Both the position numbers and the translations under genes were made by a program. A stretch of DNA of 27,184 nt from CAYOMP01 sp964405075 (lineage in GTDB: Bacteria; Bacillota; Clostridia; Lachnospirales; Lachnospiraceae): positions 1 through 27,184 of the forward strand of contig CAYOMP010000023.1 in the NCBI GenBank assembly GCA_964405075.1, written 5' to 3'. The notes beneath the pieces are model-generated. The model was not told where the DNA came from. It searched no databases and was given only the letters and a program-made list of their open reading frames with translations. Positions 16,981 to 24,803 of the stretch are shown here, in pieces. The first letter of the stretch is position 1. Every line of letters starts with the position of its first letter.

Positions 16981-17835
16981 CTAATAAAACGTCTTAACCA
17001 AACTACCAATTACCAGATTCCAGCCATCAGCCAACACAAACAATAGTATCTTAAACGGCATTGAAATTGTAGTTGGTGGTAACATCATCATACCCATTGA
17101 CATAAGAGTCGAAGCGACAACCATATCAATTATGATAAATGGAATATATATTAAGAACCCCATTATAAAAGCAGCTCTTAACTCGCTTATTATAAAGCTA
17201 GGTATTAATACTGTTATTGGTATATCATCTACCGTATCTGCAACTTCTACATTTGCAATATCCATAAACAATTTAATATCCTTTGTTTGTGTTTGTTCAA
17301 ACATAAACTCTCGCAAAGGCTCCATAGCAAGTGTCAACGCCTCTTCCTGAGTAATTTCACCTGCATCTAATGGTTTTATAGCTGTATCATTTATTTCCGT
17401 AAAAATTGGTCCCATTATAAACATTGTTAAAAACAATGCTAATCCCACCAAAACCTGATTTGGTGGTGATGTTTGTGTACCAAGTGCTTGTCTTACAAAA
17501 TGCAAAACCACAATAATTCTTGTGAAAGAAGTTAGCATTATAAGTAATGATGGTGCTAACGAAATAATTGTCAAAACTATCAATATTTTTATATTAGCAG
17601 AGAGTCCTGTTGTTTCATCTCCATTATTATTATAATAAATTGATAACTCATTAATCCCGTTATTGTTACTAACACTACTAGTAGTATTTCCATTAATATC
17701 TGTTGATGTTGAACTACTAGTAGTTTCCGTAGCATATGCAGTATTTTTTGCAAATATCATGCATACCATAAACATAACAAAAAGTAAGGCTATTTTTTTG
17801 AATTTACGTACTTTTTTCTCTTTTCTTAATGTCAT
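16981..17835 (-). CDS. fliP: Flagellar export gate protein FliP
   Basis: The 284-residue protein has a basic N-terminus and a signal-peptide-like helix (about 14-30, ending in AYA), a Ser/Thr/Asn-rich spacer (about 36-72), then the four-helix core. Signature stretches are SLAPSLLIMLTSFTRIIVVL (about 96-115), LGTQTSPPNQVLVGLALFLT, and the C-terminal MGMMMLPPTTISMPFKILLFV. FliP nucleates the export gate. The ATG at 17835 has only a weak GGCGGG-like site and lies 13 bases after fliO. Confidence 0.95.
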   Translation of the reverse strand: MTLRKEKKVRKFKKIALLFVMFMVCMIFAKNTAYATETTSSSTSTDINGNTTSSVSNNNGINELSIYYNNNGDETTGLSANIKILIVLTIISLAPSLLIMLTSFTRIIVVLHFVRQALGTQTSPPNQVLVGLALFLTMFIMGPIFTEINDTAIKPLDAGEITQEEALTLAMEPLREFMFEQTQTKDIKLFMDIANVEVADTVDDIPITVLIPSFIISELRAAFIMGFLIYIPFIIIDMVVASTLMSMGMMMLPPTTISMPFKILLFVLADGWNLVIGSLVKTFY

Positions 17836-17848
17836 TTCATCAACCCGC

Positions 17849-18223
17849 CTACTTTTTAGGTTTTATATTTTTTACTTTTTCAAGTATATCAGCAAAATTG
17901 TTTCCGTTAGTATCTTGTTTGATACTTTTTACTTCTTCCAGCTGACTTTCATCCAACTGTGTTAACATTGTTATTGTATCTTTGCATATTCCAATAACCA
18001 AATAGACATTTCCTGTTCTAACTATCTGTATGTATTTGCTATTGGTAATTCTAAAGGTTTCTATCACTTCAATATTAGTATTGAAGCTTCTGCCACCTTG
18101 AATCTTAGCTATCCATCTTGTTACAAAATATGTAAGCGCCAATACAACGACAAATAGTATTATAACACTAAATAATTGCAATACACTTTCAATTCTTGTT
18201 CCTGTCGAAAGTACTAATATCAT
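17849..18223 (-). CDS. fliO: Flagellar biosynthetic protein FliO/FliZ
   Basis: The 124-residue protein has one membrane helix (about 15-37), then a cytosolic part with the FliO pattern LTYFVTRWIAKIQGG, IEVIETFRITNSKYIQIVRTGNVYLVIGI (about 54-82). FliO helps FliP assemble in the export gate. It lies between cheY and fliP, as in Bacillus. The ATG at 18223 has no clear ribosome binding site and starts 6 bases after the cheY stop, so coupling is likely. Confidence 0.88.
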   Translation of the reverse strand: MILVLSTGTRIESVLQLFSVIILFVVVLALTYFVTRWIAKIQGGRSFNTNIEVIETFRITNSKYIQIVRTGNVYLVIGICKDTITMLTQLDESQLEEVKSIKQDTNGNNFADILEKVKNIKPKK

Positions 18224-18229
18224 TTTATA

Positions 18230-18592
18230 TTAACCAACTACCTTCTTAACAGCTTCTAATACTCGATCTGCCTGGAAAGGTTTTACGATAAAGTCCTTAG
18301 CACCTGACTGAATAGACTCAATAACCATTGCCTGTTGACCCATTGCAGAACACATAATTACTAATGCATTTGGATCTCCTTCTTTGATTTTCTTTAATGC
18401 CTGAATTCCATCCATTTCTGGCATTGTAATATCCATAAGAACCAAATCTGGTTTAGTTTCATTATATTTTTCTACGGCCTTAGCTCCATTTTCAGCTTCA
18501 CCAATAACATTGTAACCATTCTTAGTTAAAATGTCTTTAATCATCATTCTCATAAACGCTGCATCATCACATATTAAAATATTTTTTGCCAT
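18230..18592 (-). CDS. cheY: Chemotaxis response regulator CheY
   Basis: The 120-residue single receiver domain has the acidic pair Asp9-Asp10, phospho-acceptor Asp54 in LMDITMP, Ser82 in CSAMGQ and Lys104 in IVKPF. CheY-P binds FliM and FliY at the switch to control rotation, and is dephosphorylated by FliY and CheC. The ATG at 18592 has AGGAG 8 bases upstream. It lies inside the structural operon between fliY and fliO, as in B. subtilis. Confidence 0.95.
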   Translation of the reverse strand: MAKNILICDDAAFMRMMIKDILTKNGYNVIGEAENGAKAVEKYNETKPDLVLMDITMPEMDGIQALKKIKEGDPNALVIMCSAMGQQAMVIESIQSGAKDFIVKPFQADRVLEAVKKVVG

Positions 18593-18617
18593 ATTATCAA
18601 CTCCTATTTTATATTAA

Positions 18618-19796
18618 TTATTTAATAATTTCTGTTACTCTTACGCCAAAGCTTTCTTCGATTACTACAACTTCACCTTTTGCCACGTATTTACCATTAA
18701 CTAATACATCAATTGGCTCTCCGGCTATCTTATTAAGTTCAATAATAGTACCTGGTGCAAATTCAAGAATATCTTGAATAGACTTACTTGTACGTCCAAG
18801 TTCTACTGTTACCTGTAATGGAACATCCATAATTAAACCTATGTTCTCATTTCCTGGCACGAAACTAGTGTTATTAAATGCTTGGAACTGTGCTGGTTGC
18901 ACATTCTGTGGTTGCATCATCTGCATATTAGGCATCATTCCCATGTTTGGCATCATCTGCATATTTGGCATCATTCCCATATTTGGCATCATTCCCATGT
19001 TTGGCATCATTCCCATATTTTGCATCATCTGCTGTCCATCCATTGGCATCTGCTGTGGGGCTTCTGGCATTGCACTTGAAGTCGCTGGTGTCGGTGCTGG
19101 TGCCGGTGCTGGAGTATCATCTCCAGATGTCGAGAAGTTTTCATATATTTCTCTAGCAAAATCAAAAGGATATAACTGCATAATACTACTATCAACTAAT
19201 CCTTCTATTTCCATCTTAAACGAAACTTTAACAAACTTTCCTGATAGAAAATCTGCTATTTCAGAACCATCAATTTCTTCATTTAAGTCAACTACTTCTG
19301 CTGTTGGCGGACTAATATCTACCATCTTGTCAAGCATTGTAGATAAAGATGTTGCGGAAGATCCCATCATCTGGTTCATAGCTTCACATATCGCACTAAC
19401 ATGCAATTCGCTAATTTCACCATCAATATTAGTACCATCTCCACCCATCATTAAATCTGTGATAATCTTTACATCTTTTTCTTTCAAGATAAGAATATTC
19501 TTACCTTCCAAACCTTCTTTATATGATATCTGTATAAATACACAAGGTCTATCATAATTATTCGCCAAATCATCCCACGTTGCATATGATACAACTGGAG
19601 TTGTTATAGTAACCTTATGGTTAACTAAAGAAAACAAAGTTGTAGCTGCCGTTCCCATACTTATGTTAGCAACTTCACCAACTGCATCCTTTTCTTCCTC
19701 TGATAATAATTCATCATCAGCAGCGGCAGTCTCTACAGAACCATCTCCAGAATTTAGCAACGCATTAATTTCTTCCTGCGATAACATTCCGTCCAT
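18618..19796 (-). CDS. fliY: Flagellar switch protein and CheY-P phosphatase FliY
   Basis: The 392-residue protein begins with a CheY-P-binding-like segment (MLSQEEINALL, 4-14). A CheC-like domain (about 32-225) follows, with two complete D/S-x3-E-x2-N-x22-P sites: Asp37, Glu41, Asn44, Pro67 and Ser134, Glu138, Asn141, Pro164. A Pro/Ala then Met-rich linker (about 228-305) contains tandem MMPNM-type hexapeptides. The FliN/SpoA domain of the C-ring is at about 326-392. It both builds the switch and removes CheY phosphate. The ATG at 19796 has GAGAGGAG about 10 bases upstream and is 4 bases from fliM. Confidence 0.95.
   Translation of the reverse strand: MDGMLSQEEINALLNSGDGSVETAAADDELLSEEEKDAVGEVANISMGTAATTLFSLVNHKVTITTPVVSYATWDDLANNYDRPCVFIQISYKEGLEGKNILILKEKDVKIITDLMMGGDGTNIDGEISELHVSAICEAMNQMMGSSATSLSTMLDKMVDISPPTAEVVDLNEEIDGSEIADFLSGKFVKVSFKMEIEGLVDSSIMQLYPFDFAREIYENFSTSGDDTPAPAPAPTPATSSAMPEAPQQMPMDGQQMMQNMGMMPNMGMMPNMGMMPNMQMMPNMGMMPNMQMMQPQNVQPAQFQAFNNTSFVPGNENIGLIMDVPLQVTVELGRTSKSIQDILEFAPGTIIELNKIAGEPIDVLVNGKYVAKGEVVVIEESFGVRVTEIIK
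18913..19038. repeat. 18-bp tandem repeat array inside fliY
   Basis: Five consecutive 18-base units of the form GGCATCATTCCCATRTTT (one has CTG in place of TCC-like bases) occupy 18931-19020, with a degenerate unit on each side (18913-18930 and 19021-19038). On the coding strand each unit encodes a hexapeptide of the GMMPNM/QMMPNM type. The near-identity of the units at the DNA level suggests recent expansion by slippage, without shifting the fliY frame. Confidence 0.9.
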
Positions 19797-19800
19797 TACT

Positions 19801-20781
19801 TCACTGCTCCTCTCTTATTATTGATGTAATTCTTACTGCATATTTATCTCCAGATGAACCTGGCAGAGCAGTAAATTTCTTAATATTGCCTACGAAGACT
19901 TTTAATTCATCTTCTACTTTTGTGTCTAGCTTAATTATATCACCAACTTGCATATTAGCAAAGTCGTTTACTGAAATACTACTGTTACCAAGTACTGTCC
20001 TTACAGGAATATCTACTCTTGAAATCAAAGATTGAAGTGCTTCTTCATAACTTTCTTCATCTCGATTTTGCATTGTAGAATACCAATACTTAGTATTCAA
20101 TTTATCCATAACCTCCTCTAATGTAAGGAATGGTAAACAGACATTCATCAAACCTTCGACATCACCTATTTTAATGTTCAATGTAACAATTGCTATCATC
20201 TCACTTGGTGAAATAATTTGTGCAAACTGTGAGTTGGTCTCTATTCGCTCCAATCGTGGTTCAATATCAACTACATTTTGCCATGGTTCTCTTAATAAAT
20301 TAATACATATAACTATAATTCTCTCAATAACCGTTAACTCTATTTCTGAAAAATCTCGATTCTTCTCAAGTGGTCTTCCATATCCCCCTAACATCCTATC
20401 AATCATTGCATAACCCAAATTAGATGCTAATTCAATAATTATATTACCACTTAATGGTGCAAAATTCACAATTCCCAAAATAACCGGATTGGATAACGCA
20501 TTCGTAAACTCAGAATATGTAACTGCTTCAGAGTTCATAACCTCAACCTGTATATTCTTTCTTAAATATCCTGGAAGATTAGTTGAAAGCAAACGTCCAT
20601 AATGTTCAAAAATAATCTCCAATGTACGTAAATGCTCTTTTGAAAATTTGGATGGTCTCGCAAAATCATAATTTCTTATTTGCTTCTCTGGTCCATCACT
20701 CATTTCGTTCAAGTCAACATCCCCGCTATTCAAAGCCTGAAGCAGGTTGTCAATTTCGCTTTGGGATAAAACCTCTCCCAT
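19801..20781 (-). CDS. fliM: Flagellar motor switch protein FliM
   Basis: The 326-residue protein has the N-terminal CheY-P-binding motif LSQSEIDNLL (5-14), a middle CheC-like but non-catalytic domain (about 45-235; GGYGRPLEKNRDFSEIELTVIE is typical) and a C-terminal SpoA domain (about 250-326). It forms the bulk of the C-ring. The ATG at 20781 has AGGAGGT about 9-10 bases upstream, right beside a hairpin (20798-20813). Confidence 0.96.
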   Translation of the reverse strand: MGEVLSQSEIDNLLQALNSGDVDLNEMSDGPEKQIRNYDFARPSKFSKEHLRTLEIIFEHYGRLLSTNLPGYLRKNIQVEVMNSEAVTYSEFTNALSNPVILGIVNFAPLSGNIIIELASNLGYAMIDRMLGGYGRPLEKNRDFSEIELTVIERIIVICINLLREPWQNVVDIEPRLERIETNSQFAQIISPSEMIAIVTLNIKIGDVEGLMNVCLPFLTLEEVMDKLNTKYWYSTMQNRDEESYEEALQSLISRVDIPVRTVLGNSSISVNDFANMQVGDIIKLDTKVEDELKVFVGNIKKFTALPGSSGDKYAVRITSIIREEQ

Positions 20782-20797
20782 AGTTTGTTCACCTCCT

Positions 20798-20813
20798 AGT
20801 GGCTATCGCCACT
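20798..20813 (-). other. Hairpin abutting the fliM ribosome binding site
   Basis: On the minus strand AGTGGC-GATA-GCCACT is a perfect 6-bp stem with a four-base loop, ending one base before AGGAGG of fliM. It lies in the 54-base gap after fliL, which is longer than most gaps in the cluster. No T-run follows, so it is not an intrinsic terminator. It may influence fliM translation or mark an mRNA processing or stability point. Confidence 0.5.
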
Positions 20814-20835
20814 GTAGCATTATTTTATGTCACTA

Positions 20836-21351
20836 TTATTGCAAAGTAATATCCCTAAATGCAACTTCAATAATGAAGTCTGAGTCAAACATTTTCTGCA
20901 ATCTAGCTAAAATTGACTCCTGTACAGCTACTCTGTTTGACTGTAAGTCATCAATTGTATACTCTGAAATAGCACTGATAATCTCACTCTTAATTAAACT
21001 TTCTTTTTCACTAATAGTTGTACCATACTTTTCGTATCCTTCACTTGTATTATTCATAGATAAAGTAACAGATACTACTGCAAAATGATCCTGACCATCA
21101 CCATTATTCTTAAGATTAATTGTTAATTTGTCAACGATATCATATGTTGCAATCTGATCAATAGTAATTGTAGATTCGCCATTCTCTGCTGCTGTTGCCT
21201 CAAGTTCTAAATCTAGTGCAGTGCAAACCTGTGTTATTAATGAGTTTGCCTTATTTGCTGCTGGTACAATACTAAATATTATAACTACATTCAAAATAAG
21301 ATTTACTACCAATAAAGCAATCATTACAATACTTAAAATATTTTTCTTCAT
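20836..21351 (-). CDS. fliL: Flagellar basal body-associated protein FliL
   Basis: The 171-residue protein has one N-terminal membrane helix (about 5-28) and a periplasm-side (outer) domain of the FliL/stomatin-like type, ending FIIEVAFRDITLQ. FliL surrounds and supports the stator units near the motor. A longer frame starts at 21375 inside motB, but the ATG at 21351 has AAAGGG 7 bases upstream and gives the expected MKKN N-terminus. It follows motB by 13 bases. Confidence 0.9.
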   Translation of the reverse strand: MKKNILSIVMIALLVVNLILNVVIIFSIVPAANKANSLITQVCTALDLELEATAAENGESTITIDQIATYDIVDKLTINLKNNGDGQDHFAVVSVTLSMNNTSEGYEKYGTTISEKESLIKSEIISAISEYTIDDLQSNRVAVQESILARLQKMFDSDFIIEVAFRDITLQ

Positions 21352-21364
21352 GTGTCTACCCTTT

Positions 21365-22159
21365 CTAATAATCATTATATGAATTGTATATTTTTATTTC
21401 TACCCTTCTGTTTCGTGCTCTACCTTCTGCAGTATCATTATCAGATATAGGCACATATTCACCTCGACCAGAAGATTTCATTCTTGTTGGATCAGCACCT
21501 TTTTCCTCTATAAAATATTCCAAAACTGCTAACGCACGAGATGAAGAAAGTTCATTATTATTCCTATAATTTGCATTGGAAATTGGAACATTATCTGTAT
21601 GTCCTTCAATTTCTACTAATCTGTCAGAGTATTTATCTATTATCAAGCTAATCTTATCTATCAACGGCAACGATTCTTCTTTAATAGTTGCACTACCTGA
21701 ATCAAAGAGTAATGCTCCATTTAATGTAAGTAACACATAATGTGAATTGAAATCCATATCAATTTCTTCTTCTATTCCATTTTCTACAAGTACCTTTTCT
21801 ATTTCCTCTGCCATTTCTTCAGATTCAGCCAAAGCTTCCGTCTGAAATTCTGCCATTTCTTCAAGCTTAGGATCTCCATCTTCATTTTTTCCCATTGAAG
21901 TAAAATATTGATCCAAATCACTTAACTGACTAACTCCACTAGATATCAAAACTCCTTCTCCAATAGAGCTACCGCCACCTGACAAAATACTAAAACTACT
22001 TGCAAACGATGCTGCTACCTGTTCAAATTTTTCAGCATCTACAGTTGACATAGAAAATAGTAAAACAAAAAAGCACAAAAGTAAGTTCATCAAATCACTA
22101 AATGTTGCCATCCAAGGGGCAAGTCCCTTTGGTGGATCTTCCTGCTTCTTTCTAGCCAT
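21365..22159 (-). CDS. motB: Flagellar motor stator protein MotB (PomB-like)
   Basis: The 264-residue protein has a single membrane helix (about 17-38) with the ion-binding Asp22 in TFSDLMNLLLCFFVLLFSMS, a plug/linker region, and a C-terminal OmpA-like peptidoglycan-binding domain (about 140-260; EGHTDNVP, GRARNRRVEI). The helix resembles Vibrio PomB more than proton-type MotB. A longer frame starts at 22177, but the ATG at 22159 has GGAGGT 7 bases upstream and overlaps the motA stop by 8 bases (ATGGCTAG), a classic coupled arrangement. Confidence 0.93.
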   Translation of the reverse strand: MARKKQEDPPKGLAPWMATFSDLMNLLLCFFVLLFSMSTVDAEKFEQVAASFASSFSILSGGGSSIGEGVLISSGVSQLSDLDQYFTSMGKNEDGDPKLEEMAEFQTEALAESEEMAEEIEKVLVENGIEEEIDMDFNSHYVLLTLNGALLFDSGSATIKEESLPLIDKISLIIDKYSDRLVEIEGHTDNVPISNANYRNNNELSSSRALAVLEYFIEEKGADPTRMKSSGRGEYVPISDNDTAEGRARNRRVEIKIYNSYNDY

Positions 22160-22985
22160 CCACCTCACCTCCACCATTAGCTGCTACAGCCTCATCATTA
22201 CCCTGATTAAATGTAGCTCTTTGCTGTGGTGATAAGAATGATTTCAGTTTTTCTTCTATAACTCGTGGGTTTTCACCTGCCTGAATTGATAAAAGACCTT
22301 CAATCATAACTTCTTTTAGCATAATTTCCACATCATTATTTGCTTTTAATTTATTAGAAACTGGTGTACAAATCCAGTTTGCTACTAACGAACCATAAAG
22401 AGTTGTTAACAGTGCTACCGCCATATTAGGACCAATTGTTGACGCATCATCTAAGTTCTTAAGCATGTTAACCAAACCAATAAGGGTACCGATCATACCC
22501 CATGCAGGACCATTGGTTGCCAATGTGTCCCAAAAATTAATAGTCTTTTTATGTCTACTCTCAATACAACTTAATTCTGTTTCAAGAATTGCTCTTACTA
22601 ATTCCGGATCAGTACCATCGACAATAAGCAATATACCTTTTTTGAGGAACTCATCCTCCAGGTTATTTGCCGCTTCTTCTAATGATAACAAACCTTCCTT
22701 ACGAGCTACATTTGATAAATCAATAATGTTTCTGATTGTTGATGCTTCATCAACTACCTGAGCTTTTAAAATTAATCCAATACTTTTAAAACCTGCTAAA
22801 TATTCCTTTAACGACATTCCGGTCAAAGTTGCCGCTGCCGTACCGCCTAAAGTAATAAGTACTGACGGTGGATCAATAAAGTTTGGTAATGCTGCAAAAC
22901 CCAACTCACCTGTCACAATACCGAAAATTACCATTACAATACATACTATTAAACCAATAATTGAAGCTATATCCAATACTGTCAC
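22152..22985 (-). CDS. motA: Flagellar motor stator protein MotA (PomA-like)
   Basis: The 277-residue protein has four membrane helices (about 4-22, 34-55, 158-178, 188-207) and a large cytosolic loop (about 60-150). The third and fourth helices read WGMIGTLIGLVNML and MAVALLTTLYGSLVANWI. Thr167 and Thr194-Thr195 correspond to the Thr residues that line the Na+ path in PomA. The GTG start at 22985 has a weak site; a TTG at 22976, with AGGTG 6 bases upstream, would give MDIASIIGL and is a real alternative. The stop overlaps motB. Confidence 0.93.
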   Translation of the reverse strand: MTVLDIASIIGLIVCIVMVIFGIVTGELGFAALPNFIDPPSVLITLGGTAAATLTGMSLKEYLAGFKSIGLILKAQVVDEASTIRNIIDLSNVARKEGLLSLEEAANNLEDEFLKKGILLIVDGTDPELVRAILETELSCIESRHKKTINFWDTLATNGPAWGMIGTLIGLVNMLKNLDDASTIGPNMAVALLTTLYGSLVANWICTPVSNKLKANNDVEIMLKEVMIEGLLSIQAGENPRVIEEKLKSFLSPQQRATFNQGNDEAVAANGGGEVDG

Positions 22986-23021
22986 CTACCCATCTTTCTA
23001 TTTAATGAAAATAAGCTTTTC

Positions 23022-23210
23022 TTATAATCCTACAAATATTTCCTTTTTATATGATATTACTAAATTTTTAATGTCTTGTCTACTTTCTTTTACAATAATT
23101 TTCTTGCCTGTTGTAAAGGAAATGACTGTATCCGGAGTCTCTTCTACTGATTCAATAAGTTCTGCATTTACCAGTAGTTTCTTACCATTTAATTTGGTAA
23201 TTTCTATCAT
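23022..23210 (-). CDS. flbD: FlbD/SwrD family protein
   Basis: The 62-residue protein matches the FlbD family (MIEITKLNGKKLLVNAELIE, then TPDTVISFTTGKKIIVKES). Its B. subtilis relative SwrD (YlzI) raises the power of flagellar motors for swarming and lies at the same place after flgE. Here it is directly upstream of motA and motB, which fits a role with the stators. The ATG at 23210 has a strong GGAGGAG site about 6 bases upstream. Confidence 0.9.
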   Translation of the reverse strand: MIEITKLNGKKLLVNAELIESVEETPDTVISFTTGKKIIVKESRQDIKNLVISYKKEIFVGL

Positions 23211-23222
23211 AATTACTCCTCC

Positions 23223-23300
23223 TTGAGCGAGCTAATACAAGTTCCATCTTTATCAACAGCCACACCACACACTGCAGTGTGGCTATTTAATTATGCTCAA
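23223..23300 (-). other. Structured flgE-flbD intergenic RNA
   Basis: The 90-base gap holds an 8-bp perfect hairpin, AGCCACAC with GTGTGGCT (plus arms 23258-23265 and 23277-23284). It overlaps an alternative palindrome CACACTGCAGTGTG (23268-23281). TTGAGC just after the flgE stop is complementary to GCTCAA just before the flbD ribosome site (plus 23295-23300 and 23223-23228), which could close a larger fold. No T-run follows the hairpin, so it is not a standard terminator. It may be a stabiliser or processing site separating abundant flgE mRNA from the downstream genes. Confidence 0.55.
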
Positions 23301-24716
23301 CTAACGTTTAAGATTTGTTAACTCTTCAAGTAATGTATCTGATACTGTTATAATTCTTGAGTTAGCCTGGAAACCTCTCTGTGTAGTAATCATTTCTGTA
23401 AATTCTGTAGAAAGGTCTACGTTTGACATTTCAAGAACACCTGTTGCCATACTACCACCATCAGCTGTAATATCCTGACCAATACCGTCGAATTCTCCAG
23501 AGTTAAGTGTTGTAGTATAAAGGTTATTTCCAACTTTCTCAAGACCAGCCGCATTAGCAAAAGATGCTACTGCAATCTGTCCAAGTAATTTAGTATCACC
23601 ATTATCATATGAACCATAAATCTTACCAGAAGTATCAATACTAATTCCAGTCATTGCACCGATTTTCCTACCAGTACCAAGACCATCAGCATTTCCACCC
23701 TTGCCAGTAATCGTACATGCACCATCATTATTCTGATTCTTACTTCCAGACATATCTACTGTTACGTCACTAAAACGACCAACATCAGTTGCTGTTGCAC
23801 CATCATTTAAAGCTGATAAGTTTAATGTGAAAGAAGTATCTGTTGCTGTTGCGTTAGCATCTGTTCTAATTCCAGCTAAAATGCCCTGATTCTGAATATC
23901 ATACTGGATTAAGTAACCATGTGTTGTAGTACCATCTTTTAATGTGATTTCTCCACCAAATAAGCTTTCAACTGTAGCAGCTGGAAGTCCAACTAATATA
24001 TCTTCCTTGTCACTATTTAAAACTTTATCCAATTTCAAATAGAAAGCACCATCATCATCAGTACCATCTTTATGTATTGAGAACTGTGCTGTATAAGCAA
24101 ATCCCATCGAATCATAAATTGATATGTTAATTGTCTGTCCATCAGTTTTTGAAACCTGTGGGTCTGTTGTATCAACTATACCTGTCATTCTTGCTAAAGT
24201 AGTTGCCTCTGGATCAGATGTCAAATTTTCTGTAGACATAACTTTTAATGGTGAAACATTAGCTTTAATAATATTACCATCATCATCTGCCTGCCATCCC
24301 ATTACGCAATAACCTGTTGTTGACATTACAAGGTTTCCTGTTCCGTCTACTTCAAAATTACCAGCTCTTGTATATAAGTTTTCTGAACCATTATTTACTA
24401 TAAAAAAGCTATCGCCTGTAATTCTGATATCGAATGGATTGTTTGTTGTCTGTGAAGCACCAGCTGTAGTTATTGCTGTTGAAATAGCCCCTGTTGTAAC
24501 ACCAAGACCTATCTGTTTTGCATTAGTTCCACCTACACCTGTTGCAGCATTTGCTCCTGTTGCAGCCTGTACTGTCTGGTACATTAAATCCTGAAAAGTT
24601 ACTGACTGTGATTTATAAGCTACAGTATTTACGTTTGCGATGTTGTTACCAATAACATCCATCTTAGTCTGGTGTGTTTTAAGACCTGACACACCAGAAT
24701 ATAATGATCTCATCAT
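23301..24716 (-). CDS. flgE: Flagellar hook protein FlgE
   Basis: The 471-residue protein has the N-terminal rod/hook signature MRSLYSGVSGLKTHQTKMDV and GNNIANVNTVAYKSQSVTFQDL (about 2-46). The middle is a Thr/Asp/Gly-rich surface domain (about 90-400), and the C-terminal helix is LSTEFTEMITTQRGFQANSR (about 433-452). These ends form the coiled-coil core of the hook. The ATG at 24716 has AGGAGGT 9 bases upstream, followed immediately by a second ATG. Confidence 0.95.
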   Translation of the reverse strand: MMRSLYSGVSGLKTHQTKMDVIGNNIANVNTVAYKSQSVTFQDLMYQTVQAATGANAATGVGGTNAKQIGLGVTTGAISTAITTAGASQTTNNPFDIRITGDSFFIVNNGSENLYTRAGNFEVDGTGNLVMSTTGYCVMGWQADDDGNIIKANVSPLKVMSTENLTSDPEATTLARMTGIVDTTDPQVSKTDGQTINISIYDSMGFAYTAQFSIHKDGTDDDGAFYLKLDKVLNSDKEDILVGLPAATVESLFGGEITLKDGTTTHGYLIQYDIQNQGILAGIRTDANATATDTSFTLNLSALNDGATATDVGRFSDVTVDMSGSKNQNNDGACTITGKGGNADGLGTGRKIGAMTGISIDTSGKIYGSYDNGDTKLLGQIAVASFANAAGLEKVGNNLYTTTLNSGEFDGIGQDITADGGSMATGVLEMSNVDLSTEFTEMITTQRGFQANSRIITVSDTLLEELTNLKR

Positions 24717-24756
24717 AAGTCATTGACCTCCTAATGTTTTTTGTTTTTTAGCAGTC

Positions 24757-24780
24757 TGTTTTCTCTGGCATTCGAAAACA
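24757..24780 (-). other. Hairpin in the flgE leader
   Basis: On the minus strand TGTTTTC (24780-24774) pairs with GAAAACA (24763-24757) around a 10-base loop, in the 87-base gap before flgE. It is followed by an A-rich unstructured stretch and then AGGAGGT, a good setting for high translation. The stem is AT-rich and the call is modest. Confidence 0.35.
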
Positions 24781-24803
24781 ATTCTAGCTCCCCTAAGGTC
24801 CAG

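Noticed and set aside
18913..19038. Repeat array as a CRISPR
   Set aside because: The 18-base units are directly adjacent without spacers and encode an in-frame peptide repeat in fliY.
18841..19557. 238-residue open frame on the plus strand opposite fliY, plus nested His/Cys-rich frames
   Set aside because: These are antisense readings of the fliY repeat; the repeats make them look patterned, but there is no start signal.
23258..23284. Intrinsic terminator after flgE
   Set aside because: The hairpin is good, but no T-run follows on the minus strand, and downstream genes clearly belong to the same cluster.
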